This document shows positions 54,739-62,985 of a stretch of 64,000 nucleotides of DNA, piece after piece (position 1 is the stretch's first letter; the number at the start of each line of letters is the position of its first letter). Both the position numbers and the translations under genes were made by a program. The notes beneath the pieces are model-generated. The model was not told where the DNA came from. It made no database searches and saw only the letters and a list, made by a program, of their open reading frames with translations. This DNA is from Thalassotalea_H sp040779345 (GTDB taxonomy: Bacteria; Pseudomonadota; Gammaproteobacteria; Enterobacterales; Alteromonadaceae). The DNA is taken from the NCBI GenBank assembly GCA_040779345.1, contig JBFONU010000001.1, positions 124,001 to 188,000 of the forward strand. Reading direction: 5' to 3'.

Positions 54739-55764
54739 ATGGATGTACTACGTATTGGTGAATTTGAAATACTTCCGGGGGAGCAGCGAAAAATTGAGCT
54801 ACCGGTAGCAAAGTTATATACAGATGCTAATGTTTCTTTACCTGTTCATATTATTCGAGCAAAGAAGCCAGGCCCCATTATTTTTATTAGTGCCGCTGTG
54901 CATGGCGATGAGTTAAACGGCATTGAAATCATTCGCAGGCTGATTAATGAAAAGAAGTTTAAAATCACTAGTGGGACAGTGATAGCTGTCCCTATGGTCA
55001 ATGTCTATGGCGTAGTAAATTTAAGTCGTTATATGCCCGATCGTCGAGACTTAAATCGTTGTTTTCCCGGCTCGGCAAAGGGCTCTTTAGCCGGCAGAGT
55101 AGCGCATATCTTTTTAAATGAAATTGTTAAACATTGTAACTATGGGATTGATTTACACACGGGAGCGATTCATCGCTCGAATTTGCCTCAAATTCGAGCC
55201 GATATGTCTGATGCTGAAACTAAAGAGCTTGCAGAGGTATTTGGTGTGCCCGTTGTGTTAAATTCCAATTTAGTAGATGGTTCATTGCGTGAATCTGCGG
55301 TAAAAAATGAAACAAAAATTTTATTATATGAAGCGGGTGAAGCGCTGCGTTTTGATGAGTTTTCTATTCGAGCAGGCATGAAAGGTATTTTGAATTTTTT
55401 ACAACATTTAAAAATGACAAGAAAAAAAACGGTCACTAAGAAAAAAAAGTTGATACCATTTATTGCTAATGGCAGCCAATGGGTACGAGCAAGTGCCAGT
55501 GGTATTGTTCATAATTTAGTCTGTTTAGGCGATCAAATCACCAAAGGACAAATGTTAGCTGAAATAGGCAGCCCATACGGTGAAGTTATCGCTGAAGTTA
55601 AAGCGGTTCGTTCAGGCATATTGATAGGTAAACAAAATATCCCTTTAGTTCAAGAAGGTGAAGCGATGTTTCATGTTGCATATTTTAGTGAAGATGATGA
55701 AGAAATTGCAGAACATATTGAGAATATTCAAGAGCAATTGTTACCCGATCCTAATGATAATTAA
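54739..55764 (+). CDS. M14-family succinylglutamate desuccinylase/aspartoacylase-like hydrolase
   Basis: About 341 residues. A zinc carboxypeptidase-fold deacylase with the HGDELNG (first His and Glu ligands, about 53-56) and DLHTGA (His ligand) motifs, and a C-terminal lipoyl-like beta domain (about 245-320). Family enzymes cleave acyl groups from glutamate or aspartate. Between rimK and rimB it might remove or trim glutamate-type conjugates (inference). The start is ATG 54739, 15 bp after rimK. Confidence 0.85.
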   Translation: MDVLRIGEFEILPGEQRKIELPVAKLYTDANVSLPVHIIRAKKPGPIIFISAAVHGDELNGIEIIRRLINEKKFKITSGTVIAVPMVNVYGVVNLSRYMPDRRDLNRCFPGSAKGSLAGRVAHIFLNEIVKHCNYGIDLHTGAIHRSNLPQIRADMSDAETKELAEVFGVPVVLNSNLVDGSLRESAVKNETKILLYEAGEALRFDEFSIRAGMKGILNFLQHLKMTRKKTVTKKKKLIPFIANGSQWVRASASGIVHNLVCLGDQITKGQMLAEIGSPYGEVIAEVKAVRSGILIGKQNIPLVQEGEAMFHVAYFSEDDEEIAEHIENIQEQLLPDPNDN

Positions 55765-55775
55765 AGAGAAATATA

Positions 55776-56210
55776 ATGGTTCAAATTAATAAGAAAATAA
55801 TTGGCAAACTAGAATCAATCTCATTACCAGAACTTGCGATTGATGACTTACAAGTAAGAGTCGACACTGGTGCTAAAACATCTTCGTTACATGTTGATAA
55901 TATTGTCAAGAAAAAGCTTGATGGCAACCATTGTGTTACTTTTGATATTCATCCTGATGCACATAATGTCGATACTATTGTTCAATGTACTGCACCAATT
56001 AGCGATATTCGTAAAATTAAATCTTCTAATGGCACATCGGAAGAGCGTTATGTTATCGAGACCTTAGTGCGGCTAGGCGCTGAAGAGTGGTATATTGAAA
56101 TAACATTAACTGATAGGTCTGATATGAGTTATATGATGTTATTTGGGCGAGAAGCGATTGGCACAAGGTTTTTAGTTGATCCATCGAAAGTGTTTTTAGG
56201 TGCGAAATAG
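55776..56210 (+). CDS. rimB: RimB-like aspartyl protease (DUF785/zinc protease family)
   Basis: A 144-residue retropepsin-like protein. VDTGAKTSSLH has the catalytic Asp30-Thr-Gly, and MLFGREAIGTRFLVDP closes the fold. In Pseudomonas, RimB acts with RimK in S6 modification and removes added glutamates. It lies 11 bp after the M14 gene and 10 bp before the mscS-like start. Automated annotations call this family ATP-dependent zinc protease, a name that I see no basis for in the sequence. Confidence 0.85.
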   Translation: MVQINKKIIGKLESISLPELAIDDLQVRVDTGAKTSSLHVDNIVKKKLDGNHCVTFDIHPDAHNVDTIVQCTAPISDIRKIKSSNGTSEERYVIETLVRLGAEEWYIEITLTDRSDMSYMMLFGREAIGTRFLVDPSKVFLGAK

Positions 56211-56220
56211 AGATATTCAT

Positions 56221-57087
56221 ATGAATTTAACTGAAGTTAAAGCCATTTTATCTACTAATGTTATTACGATTTCAGATCAACCTCTCACTTTAGGTAGTTT
56301 ACTTTTAGTGCCGATTATTATTTATGGGGGGTTATTACTGACAAAGTGGCTGGTGAGAATAATTACAGCTCGCTTAACGGCAAAAAAAACGGATCCTAAC
56401 ATCATCCATTTATTGCAGCGAGTTGTGTATGTCATAGCCATCACTATATTGTTAATTACCACTTTAGACTTAATTAATGTGCCAATTGCAGCTTTCGCTT
56501 TTTTATCAGGTGCTATTGCGATAGGGGTGGGCTTTGGTGCGCAAAATATCATTAATAACTTTATCAGTGGCTGGATTTTAATGTGGGAGCGACCGATAAG
56601 AATTGGGGATTTTTTAGAAGTAGAAGAGGCTAAAGGCGTTGTGGAAGAAATAAATACCCGTTCGACAAGAATAAGACGAGTCGATGGCGTTCATTTATTG
56701 ATCCCCAATAGCAAGTTACTTGAAAATACCGTTATTAACTGGACGTTACGTGATAGCTTGGTTCGAACAAGTGTTCGTATTGGCGTCGCTTATGGCACCA
56801 AAGCTAAATTAGTCGCCGATTTAATATTAACAGCGACTTTAGCCCAGAAAGAAGTTTTAACAGACCCTCAACCGGTCGTTAGTTTTGAAGATTTCGGTGA
56901 TAGTGCTTTAATTTTTGAGGTTAATTTTTGGATCAACTCTAAAGTTGAAGGAGGCTTACGTGTGGCTCGCAGTAATATACGCTTTGCCTTAGATGAGTTA
57001 TTTGAAGAAAACAATATTGTTATTTCATTTCCTCAACGAGATGTTCATCTCGATGGTTCCATTACACTGGTAAAAAATGATGTTTGA
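56221..57087 (+). CDS. Small mechanosensitive channel (MscS family)
   Basis: About 288 residues. Membrane helices lie at about 22-43, 62-80 and a pore helix with the AIGVGFGAQNIINNFISG pattern (about 98-116). A beta domain follows with RPIRIGDFLEV and LLIPNSKLLENTVINW, and an alpha-beta C-terminal domain. These are standard MscS hallmarks. It ends the rimK operon, suggesting osmotic stress as context. An in-frame ATG 21 bases earlier would overlap rimB; the ATG at 56221 is preferred. Confidence 0.93.
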   Translation: MNLTEVKAILSTNVITISDQPLTLGSLLLVPIIIYGGLLLTKWLVRIITARLTAKKTDPNIIHLLQRVVYVIAITILLITTLDLINVPIAAFAFLSGAIAIGVGFGAQNIINNFISGWILMWERPIRIGDFLEVEEAKGVVEEINTRSTRIRRVDGVHLLIPNSKLLENTVINWTLRDSLVRTSVRIGVAYGTKAKLVADLILTATLAQKEVLTDPQPVVSFEDFGDSALIFEVNFWINSKVEGGLRVARSNIRFALDELFEENNIVISFPQRDVHLDGSITLVKNDV

Positions 57088-57107
57088 GCCGTTAATCAAC
57101 GAGGGGA

Positions 57108-57548
57108 TCAAATTTTTATAATTTCTCCTCTTAATGGGGCAAGCTTGGCTAACACTTTATTTTGAACAGGGTAGGCAATATCAGCGTTTTCCATCGCATT
57201 AATCAATAATTCTACCACGCGATTAAAGTCCGCTTCGTTAATTTTCATCCCCGTATGTATATCTTGCATGCTGTCACCATTATATTGACATGGTCCATCT
57301 GAAATGCTGCATAAATGATTAATAAAACCTTTTCGAAAATGGCTGACACTTGCCTTGGCAAAATAGCGGTGGATAGACTTATCTTTGCCTATTTGTTGAA
57401 TAAAAGCGTCAACAAGTTTTTCTAACCCTTCTTGTTTGCCAAGGGCATGAAATAATGTTTCATGGGTTTGAGCTTTTTGGGGAGTTGAACATCCAGCCAA
57501 TAAAGTTATTAGGCAGAGTATCAAGTAAGCTATTCGTAAGGTTTGCAT
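57108..57548 (-). CDS. Lipoprotein truncated haemoglobin (group 1-like)
   Basis: A 146-residue protein with a lipoprotein signal ending LLAGC (Cys20; Ser at +2, so outer-membrane sorting is expected) and a truncated globin fold. KLVDAFIQQIGKDKSIHRYF covers helices B-C, and DIHTGMKIN holds the proximal His98. The B10 Tyr that usually binds O2 or NO seems replaced by Ile50. Truncated haemoglobins are normally cytosolic, so an envelope-anchored form is notable. It starts in a TAATG overlap with the DUF3034 gene; a longer frame to 57578 exists but would put the lipobox too far in. Confidence 0.85.
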   Translation of the reverse strand: MQTLRIAYLILCLITLLAGCSTPQKAQTHETLFHALGKQEGLEKLVDAFIQQIGKDKSIHRYFAKASVSHFRKGFINHLCSISDGPCQYNGDSMQDIHTGMKINEADFNRVVELLINAMENADIAYPVQNKVLAKLAPLRGEIIKI

Positions 57549-58378
57549 TAATAAGATCCCATTAAAGATAAGTACCAACCATCTTGGTTAGGTAGCGCAG
57601 CAATCGTATTTAAATCAACATAAGCGAGCGTTACATTGATGTGTTTATTTGGAAACCAAGCGATAAAAATATCCCGCCAATCACTTTCTTTAAGGTTAAG
57701 ATTATTGGGCTTTTGTCTATACTCCATGCCAATAGCCAAGTGTTTATTTAATAACACAGCGCTTGATATTTCAGTTTGAATAGCGCCATTACCCGCAGGG
57801 CCACCAAAACCTAATAAACCCATCTCGTTGGCTTGTGTATACCTTAGTGTGACATTCCATAAAACATTATAGCCAGCAAGTACACCTAAATGCAGCTTAC
57901 TCGCGGCTAGGTAAATATCAGTACCGCTGTCTTCTCTAGCACCTAAAGAATTAGCAACCTTAGGTGTTTTTAGTTTTTTATACTGTACACCTAACGCTAT
58001 TTGAGGAAATTTGCTGTAAACAAGATCACCGTATAGTCGAAACTTAGCACCAATAATTTGTTGGTTTAACGTAAGTGATAGTGGCTCTACATCAAAGTTT
58101 TGTTCAGTAAATGATAATTCAAGTCGATCGTAAAGGTTTATTTGAGCCCCGCAACTAGCCAAAATAAAGTCTTTAACAGATGTTTGAGAGCAAAAACCAG
58201 ACACAGAAATTTCATCTTCAGTTGCATACCCTGCAAGTTGTGCCCAAGGGACTAAACCGCCTCCGCCTGCTCCTTCTACTTGGGAGACTCCCGGTGTTGC
58301 TAGTAGTTTTCCATTCGCAAAAGATAATGGAGAAATCAGTAATAATATTAGGCTAATAAGGCGATTCATAATTGTCAT
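57548..58378 (-). CDS. DUF3034 outer-membrane-type protein
   Basis: A 276-residue protein with a signal peptide (cleavage after FA, about residue 22). The mature start has GKLLATPGVSQVEGAGGGGLVPWAQLAGY (cited in parts) and alternating beta-strand pattern to the end, as in DUF3034 family proteins, which look like outer-membrane barrels. No biochemical role is known to me. It overlaps the EAL gene by 26 bp and the globin gene by TAATG, so expression is tightly coupled. Confidence 0.82.
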   Translation of the reverse strand: MTIMNRLISLILLLISPLSFANGKLLATPGVSQVEGAGGGGLVPWAQLAGYATEDEISVSGFCSQTSVKDFILASCGAQINLYDRLELSFTEQNFDVEPLSLTLNQQIIGAKFRLYGDLVYSKFPQIALGVQYKKLKTPKVANSLGAREDSGTDIYLAASKLHLGVLAGYNVLWNVTLRYTQANEMGLLGFGGPAGNGAIQTEISSAVLLNKHLAIGMEYRQKPNNLNLKESDWRDIFIAWFPNKHINVTLAYVDLNTIAALPNQDGWYLSLMGSY

Positions 58379-60680
58379 ACCATGTGATTAAATCTTCAGC
58401 TTTAAGCGGTCTTGAAAGATAATAACCTTGAGCGTAATTACAGTTAAACTGTTTCAACAAAGCTAAGCTATCTAGGTTTTCAACTCCTTCTGCGACTACT
58501 CGTAACCCTAGTTTATGACCAAGAGAAATGGTGGATGAAACGATATGTTGATCTTCTATTGACTCATTTAATTTGAGAATAAAACATTTATCAATTTTTA
58601 GTTCATCCACAGGTAAATGTTTCAATTTGGCTAGTGATGATTGACCGATACCGTAATCATCGACAGAAATTTCAAAACCAAGGCTTTTCAAGTAATTTAA
58701 TCGAGTGGCGACTAATTCCTCATTCTCGGCTAAGTCGCGTTCGGTCAACTCTAAAGTGATTTGCTTGGTGGGGACATGATATTCATTAACTTTTTCTAAC
58801 AGGTATTCCACAAATGAGTCGTGTTGGATATCTTGGGCTGATAAATTAACAGAAACATTAAAGATATAACCCGCTTTGTTCCATTGCCCCACTTGCTGAA
58901 CAACATTTAAAATAACCCAGCGCGTTAACGTGACAATTAAGCTCGACTTCTCAGCTAAACTGACAAAAAGCTCAGGATTAACGAATTCGTTTTTAGCATT
59001 TACCCAGCGAATTAAAGCCTCTAGTTTATCGACTTTACCGGTTTTAAAATTAAGTTTGGGTTGGTAATTCATAAAAAGCGGACTTTGTTCTTCTTCAAGT
59101 GCCAGTTTCAGCTCTTCAATTAATGCGAGCTTATATAAATACGCTTCATCTTCACCGATTTGATAAAAACGTATGGTCGACTTTTCATTATAAGCCGCGT
59201 TTACTGCAATTGTTGCTTGTCTGACAAGTCGTTCAGCACTGGTATTATTTGCATAAGAATCAACCACACCAAAAAACAGCGACAAGTTAATTTTTAGTTC
59301 ATCTAGCCAATAAGGTTGGTCTAATTCGCTTTTGAGTAATTCAATATAATGATGCGTTTTTTGCTCAGTTCCGGTAGGAATGCAGAGTAAAAATTCATCA
59401 GAGTTAATTCTAGCGGTGTAGATATCTAGGTTGAAATTATTGAAGAGTTTTTCAGCAAACAAGGTTATTCGTTGGGCAATGTCTTGTAATAAAAGATCGG
59501 CATTTGCCATCCCTAGGGTATCGTTAAGTGTTTTAAAGCCTTTGATATTAAGTGAGATAAGCACTAACTTCTTACTCGTTTCTAATTGAGAGCTAATAAT
59601 TGTTAGGATTTTATTTCTGTTAAAAAGCCCAGTTAATAGATCGCGCTCTGCTCGATACTTTATCTCTTTTTCTCGTTGTTCAATTGCGTTTCCCATCATT
59701 GAGAAACCTTGATACAAGTCTTTTAATTCTGTGGGTAACTGGCCGGATAGTTTTGGAATGCCTAACTGCCCTTGACCAATTCTTTTCGTTAAATTCATTA
59801 GCACTTTTAATGGTGCGGTGATCCGACGCGATAAAATGCTAGAAAAAGTAAAAGCAATAATCAAAACCAGTAAGGCAATAATTACAATATAAGACATCAA
59901 GCGGTTAAAATCTTGATGAATTTCTTGCAATGATACCGACAATACCGCAGTTACCTTAATTGAGTCACCAAATGGGATAGGTTTATGATAATAATCATCA
60001 GCAGTTAATAATAAATTGGGGGGCTGATGATCACCAATTAACCTGGCTTTATCTGGTACACTTTCACTATCAAAACTTGTTTGAATGATATTATTTTGAT
60101 GAATGAGGGTGATATCTAAAAAAACCAGTTCTTTTAATTTTTCTAATACCTTTTTATTAAACTCAAAGCCAATTAATGTATATGCAACTGTTCTTGGTGC
60201 CTTTACTGGGACAATAATCACTTGAAATACCTTAGTACCAATATTTAGTACTTGGGCATGAATACCTGTGATAGTTAAATTTTCGATGCTTTTTCTCAGC
60301 GCTTCAGGTGAAATACTTAATGAAACACTCGATGATAGCAGTTTACCTTCAAGATCTAATAGCATCATCAAATCGGCATTAATTCTATTACCATGATTTT
60401 TTAAGACACTTTCAATCGTACTATTATCACTTGTTGCGACTGCTTGCTTAAAGCCAAAATCAGCTGTTAGCACGCTTGCAGCAGTGATCAAGACTTGCTC
60501 TTGCGAGGAGAGGTTTTGACTCAGGGCATTTTGAGCAAACTGCATTTGATGTGCGACTTGTTCATTGACATATTCGGCTAAACGAAACCAATTACTCCCC
60601 GTTAAAAAAGTCACCGTCAGTAAAATTAAACTTGTAGATAACCAGGTTATTTGTGTTTTTAGGTTGAATCTACTTAACAT
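58353..60680 (-). CDS. Membrane sensor protein with HAMP, degenerate GGDEF and intact EAL domain
   Basis: A 775-residue protein. TM1 is about 14-33, a periplasmic sensor region about 34-260, TM2 about 262-283, HAMP about 283-335. The GGDEF domain (about 343-505) has INSDEF (425-430) in place of GGDEF, so cyclase activity is doubtful. The EAL domain (about 520-770) keeps the key residues: EAL (554-556), NLS (612-614), ELTE (644-647), DDYG (674-677), Lys695, Glu731 and Gln751. I expect c-di-GMP phosphodiesterase activity controlled from the periplasm. Its ATG directly follows the stop of the cupredoxin gene, with no base between, and its end overlaps the DUF3034 gene. Confidence 0.92.
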   Translation of the reverse strand: MLSRFNLKTQITWLSTSLILLTVTFLTGSNWFRLAEYVNEQVAHQMQFAQNALSQNLSSQEQVLITAASVLTADFGFKQAVATSDNSTIESVLKNHGNRINADLMMLLDLEGKLLSSSVSLSISPEALRKSIENLTITGIHAQVLNIGTKVFQVIIVPVKAPRTVAYTLIGFEFNKKVLEKLKELVFLDITLIHQNNIIQTSFDSESVPDKARLIGDHQPPNLLLTADDYYHKPIPFGDSIKVTAVLSVSLQEIHQDFNRLMSYIVIIALLVLIIAFTFSSILSRRITAPLKVLMNLTKRIGQGQLGIPKLSGQLPTELKDLYQGFSMMGNAIEQREKEIKYRAERDLLTGLFNRNKILTIISSQLETSKKLVLISLNIKGFKTLNDTLGMANADLLLQDIAQRITLFAEKLFNNFNLDIYTARINSDEFLLCIPTGTEQKTHHYIELLKSELDQPYWLDELKINLSLFFGVVDSYANNTSAERLVRQATIAVNAAYNEKSTIRFYQIGEDEAYLYKLALIEELKLALEEEQSPLFMNYQPKLNFKTGKVDKLEALIRWVNAKNEFVNPELFVSLAEKSSLIVTLTRWVILNVVQQVGQWNKAGYIFNVSVNLSAQDIQHDSFVEYLLEKVNEYHVPTKQITLELTERDLAENEELVATRLNYLKSLGFEISVDDYGIGQSSLAKLKHLPVDELKIDKCFILKLNESIEDQHIVSSTISLGHKLGLRVVAEGVENLDSLALLKQFNCNYAQGYYLSRPLKAEDLITWYDNYESPY

Positions 60681-61334
60681 TTAAAATTGATCCTCAAAAG
60701 TGTCTCGTTTGGGGGGCGGAATGATTTCAATTTGCAAAACGAGTGCTTCGCCCATAGCTGTTATTTCTTTTTTTTCATATAACTTGCGATAATCAACGCC
60801 TTTTTTAGCATTAGGGTGCCAAAGCAAAAGTTGTTTAATTGGTTGATTACCAGCAAGCTTAATCTCTCCTAATGCGTCAGTTTTATAAATTGCTTCATTC
60901 TCGGAAACATAAATGTAGCCGACCATGGCATCATGAATATTGCAACCAAGCACAACGACCCCTTCATCGTTAAACCTGATAGGACTTTTAGGTTCCCCCG
61001 CGTATAACTTTAATTCAAAGGTTTTAGCTTTAGAGAAAGAATAAACATGATGTCTAATATCATCACTATTTGGGAATATTACCGCTTTACCTTTGGGTAC
61101 AATAAGCACGTATGGAGAAAAAGATTTATCGACTTGATCCATTATATAGGGGGCGTTTTTCTTTCGTTCAATTTCTTTTGGGAGAGGTTTTTCAAGGATA
61201 TATTCAACTACCGCATTGGGTAGGGGATTATTATTTTGGTCGATGACTTTAATAATAATTTGACCAAAAGCTAAATTCATTAAACAACTAAAAGAGATAA
61301 GTCCAGTGAATAAAATTACACGAAATATCACCAT
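60681..61334 (-). CDS. Exported cupredoxin-like protein (methylamine-utilisation-protein type)
   Basis: A 217-residue periplasmic protein with a signal peptide (about 1-24). A beta-sandwich carries a full set of likely type-1 copper ligands: His95/His96 in DIRHHVYSF, then Cys131, His134 and Met137 in CNIHDAM. Similar proteins are labelled methylamine utilisation protein in databases, but no methylamine gene is here. It may carry an electron or sense copper for the EAL protein encoded right after it. It is the first gene of the operon. Confidence 0.85.
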   Translation of the reverse strand: MVIFRVILFTGLISFSCLMNLAFGQIIIKVIDQNNNPLPNAVVEYILEKPLPKEIERKKNAPYIMDQVDKSFSPYVLIVPKGKAVIFPNSDDIRHHVYSFSKAKTFELKLYAGEPKSPIRFNDEGVVVLGCNIHDAMVGYIYVSENEAIYKTDALGEIKLAGNQPIKQLLLWHPNAKKGVDYRKLYEKKEITAMGEALVLQIEIIPPPKRDTFEDQF

Positions 61335-61588
61335 TAGTCGTTTTCCTCATCATATATTAAGAAATTTTAAGCACTGATAGTGATATCATGAATAAATGAG
61401 TTGGCGATAAAATCGCCATTGCTTTTATCATTTTAATTATCAATAAACGAGCAGTTGTTCACTGTAAATAAAATGATTCATTTCATCGAATAACTTAGCT
61501 TATTATCATTATTGTAGCTTCAAATTTAACAACCATCATATATTTCTTTTTAAGGTTTATTTAAATAGATATAAAAACAGAACATTGT
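61335..61588. other. Promoter region of the cupredoxin-EAL-DUF3034-globin operon
   Basis: This 254-bp gap holds a perfect hairpin GGCGAT-AAA-ATCGCC (61403-61417), about 70 bp before the cupredoxin start on the minus strand, and a CACT-GAT-AGTG dyad next to it. The hairpin may lie in the leader. I could not pick a clear promoter pair or an Fnr, CueR or NsrR site. Confidence 0.4.
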
Positions 61589-62431
61589 TCAGAGCTTAGG
61601 CTTATTGTTAAACCATAACTTCATAAAATCAGCCGTTAGCTTATGTTCTATTTCAAGCGCTACATCTGTTGGACAAAAAATGGTGAAAAATACTTGGGTA
61701 TCTCCTAGCGCTGAGGTGGCTATTTGAATGTGAGGATCAGGGCCTGCAATGTTTATATCTAATCTGTTTTCAATCAGTTGGTTATAACGAATAGCAACCT
61801 CTTTAAAGTCAGCACAATAGGCATTCGCGTTTTCATATAAAGTCTCAATAAATTCAAAAGGATTGACACTATCGTCTCGAACAATTGTAAAATGATGCAT
61901 AGCATAGCGTTTGAGAAAGTTAAGATTTTTTATCGCTGATGTTATCAACTGACTATTTGGTAAATACAAGGTTTTACCCGTGTATTGATAATTATCTTTA
62001 TCAACTTCGAGTAAAGTTAATTTAGCCCAATCTATAGAGTGTACTTCCCCGTAGTGATTACCGACTTGTACCCAATCACCAATGCGAAATGGACGACTTG
62101 ATAATAAATAAACAAAACCAATAAAACATTGAATAAACTCACGGGTTGCTAACACAATGGCAACAATAAAAGCCGCGATAGAAAAGGCAAACTTTTGAAT
62201 TTCTTCCGACCATATATTAAAGATCACGACGATCATTAAAATTGTGAAAATATTATTTACAAAGTTGATTTTTAAACGCTTATCGTGATTATACTTTTTT
62301 TTAATCAACCTTAAAATTGACTTTTTTAAAAGATAAAAAGCAGAGATAAACGCTAATGTAATAACGGACTTATTGTTAAAGAAACTACCTGATGATTCTA
62401 TAAAATCTACTATGCTGTACCACAATTCCAT
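61589..62431 (-). CDS. MscS-family channel-like protein
   Basis: A 280-residue protein with three or more membrane helices (about 20-38, 55-75, 80-112) and the conserved beta segment RPFRIGDWVQVGNHYGEVHSIDW (cited in parts: RPFRIGDWVQVG and GEVHSIDW) with LYLPNSQLITSAIKNL. It differs from the MscS-like protein at 56.2 kb: the pore helix lacks the AIGVGFGAQN pattern. It may be a regulated or non-osmotic member. A (GTTAT)5 repeat lies 19 bp before its start codon. Confidence 0.85.
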   Translation of the reverse strand: MELWYSIVDFIESSGSFFNNKSVITLAFISAFYLLKKSILRLIKKKYNHDKRLKINFVNNIFTILMIVVIFNIWSEEIQKFAFSIAAFIVAIVLATREFIQCFIGFVYLLSSRPFRIGDWVQVGNHYGEVHSIDWAKLTLLEVDKDNYQYTGKTLYLPNSQLITSAIKNLNFLKRYAMHHFTIVRDDSVNPFEFIETLYENANAYCADFKEVAIRYNQLIENRLDINIAGPDPHIQIATSALGDTQVFFTIFCPTDVALEIEHKLTADFMKLWFNNKPKL

Positions 62432-62450
62432 TGGAAATTATTTACCTAAT

Positions 62451-62475
62451 GTTATGTTATGTTATGTTATGTTAT
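62451..62475. repeat. Pentanucleotide tandem repeat (GTTAT)5
   Basis: Five perfect GTTAT units with partial flanking copies lie 19 bp upstream of the minus-strand MscS-like start (ATAAC on the coding strand). The unit length of 5 means copy-number changes would alter promoter spacing or leader length. Confidence 0.95.
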
Positions 62476-62699
62476 GAAGTCGTTAAACTTCTTTGATTAA
62501 TATGCTTTAAATGTAATAAGGTGCCCTCGGCGCCTAATTTGTTAAAGCGCGAATTGCTCTCTTTTTGTTTAGTATCTAATAAGCTAATCCCTTCGACAAC
62601 AATATCGACAAATGCCATGTTTCTTCTTTCATTTTCTCGCTTCAATGAACGTAAATTTTTCTTGGGTTTACGGCCATTGTATTCATAACGCCATAACAA
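62472..62699 (-). CDS. Doubtful small basic protein or gene remnant
   Basis: A frame of 75 codons begins at a TTG and is open back to about 62757 without any ATG before residue 28. It encodes a basic segment (GRKPKKNLRSLKRENERR) and a mixed helix (MAFVDIVVEGISLLD). The residues look protein-like, but there is no normal start and no ribosome site. It could be a non-ATG gene, a remnant or chance. Its stop lies within the GTTAT repeat. Confidence 0.25.
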   Translation of the reverse strand: MLWRYEYNGRKPKKNLRSLKRENERRNMAFVDIVVEGISLLDTKQKESNSRFNKLGAEGTLLHLKHINQRSLTTS

Positions 62700-62985
62700 G
62701 CAACCGCAATAATTTACTTGTTTTAATAAAAAAAAATGATTGGATGTAAGCGTTATCTAAAAACGAACTAAACCGGCACTATTTTAGATTGCTTAAGTGC
62801 AGTCATTTGGGGCTTTTTTCTCTAGAAAGTACCTTGTTATTGAATAACTGAATAATTATTTACGGCCTACCGTCAATCGATATTTTTACAAAATATGCTT
62901 TGAGGATGAAAATTTTTAACGTGCTCAGGTTATCTTAAGCTTCTTATTTTAAGGTTACATTATAAAGTGTAAAGAGGACTTTGTG

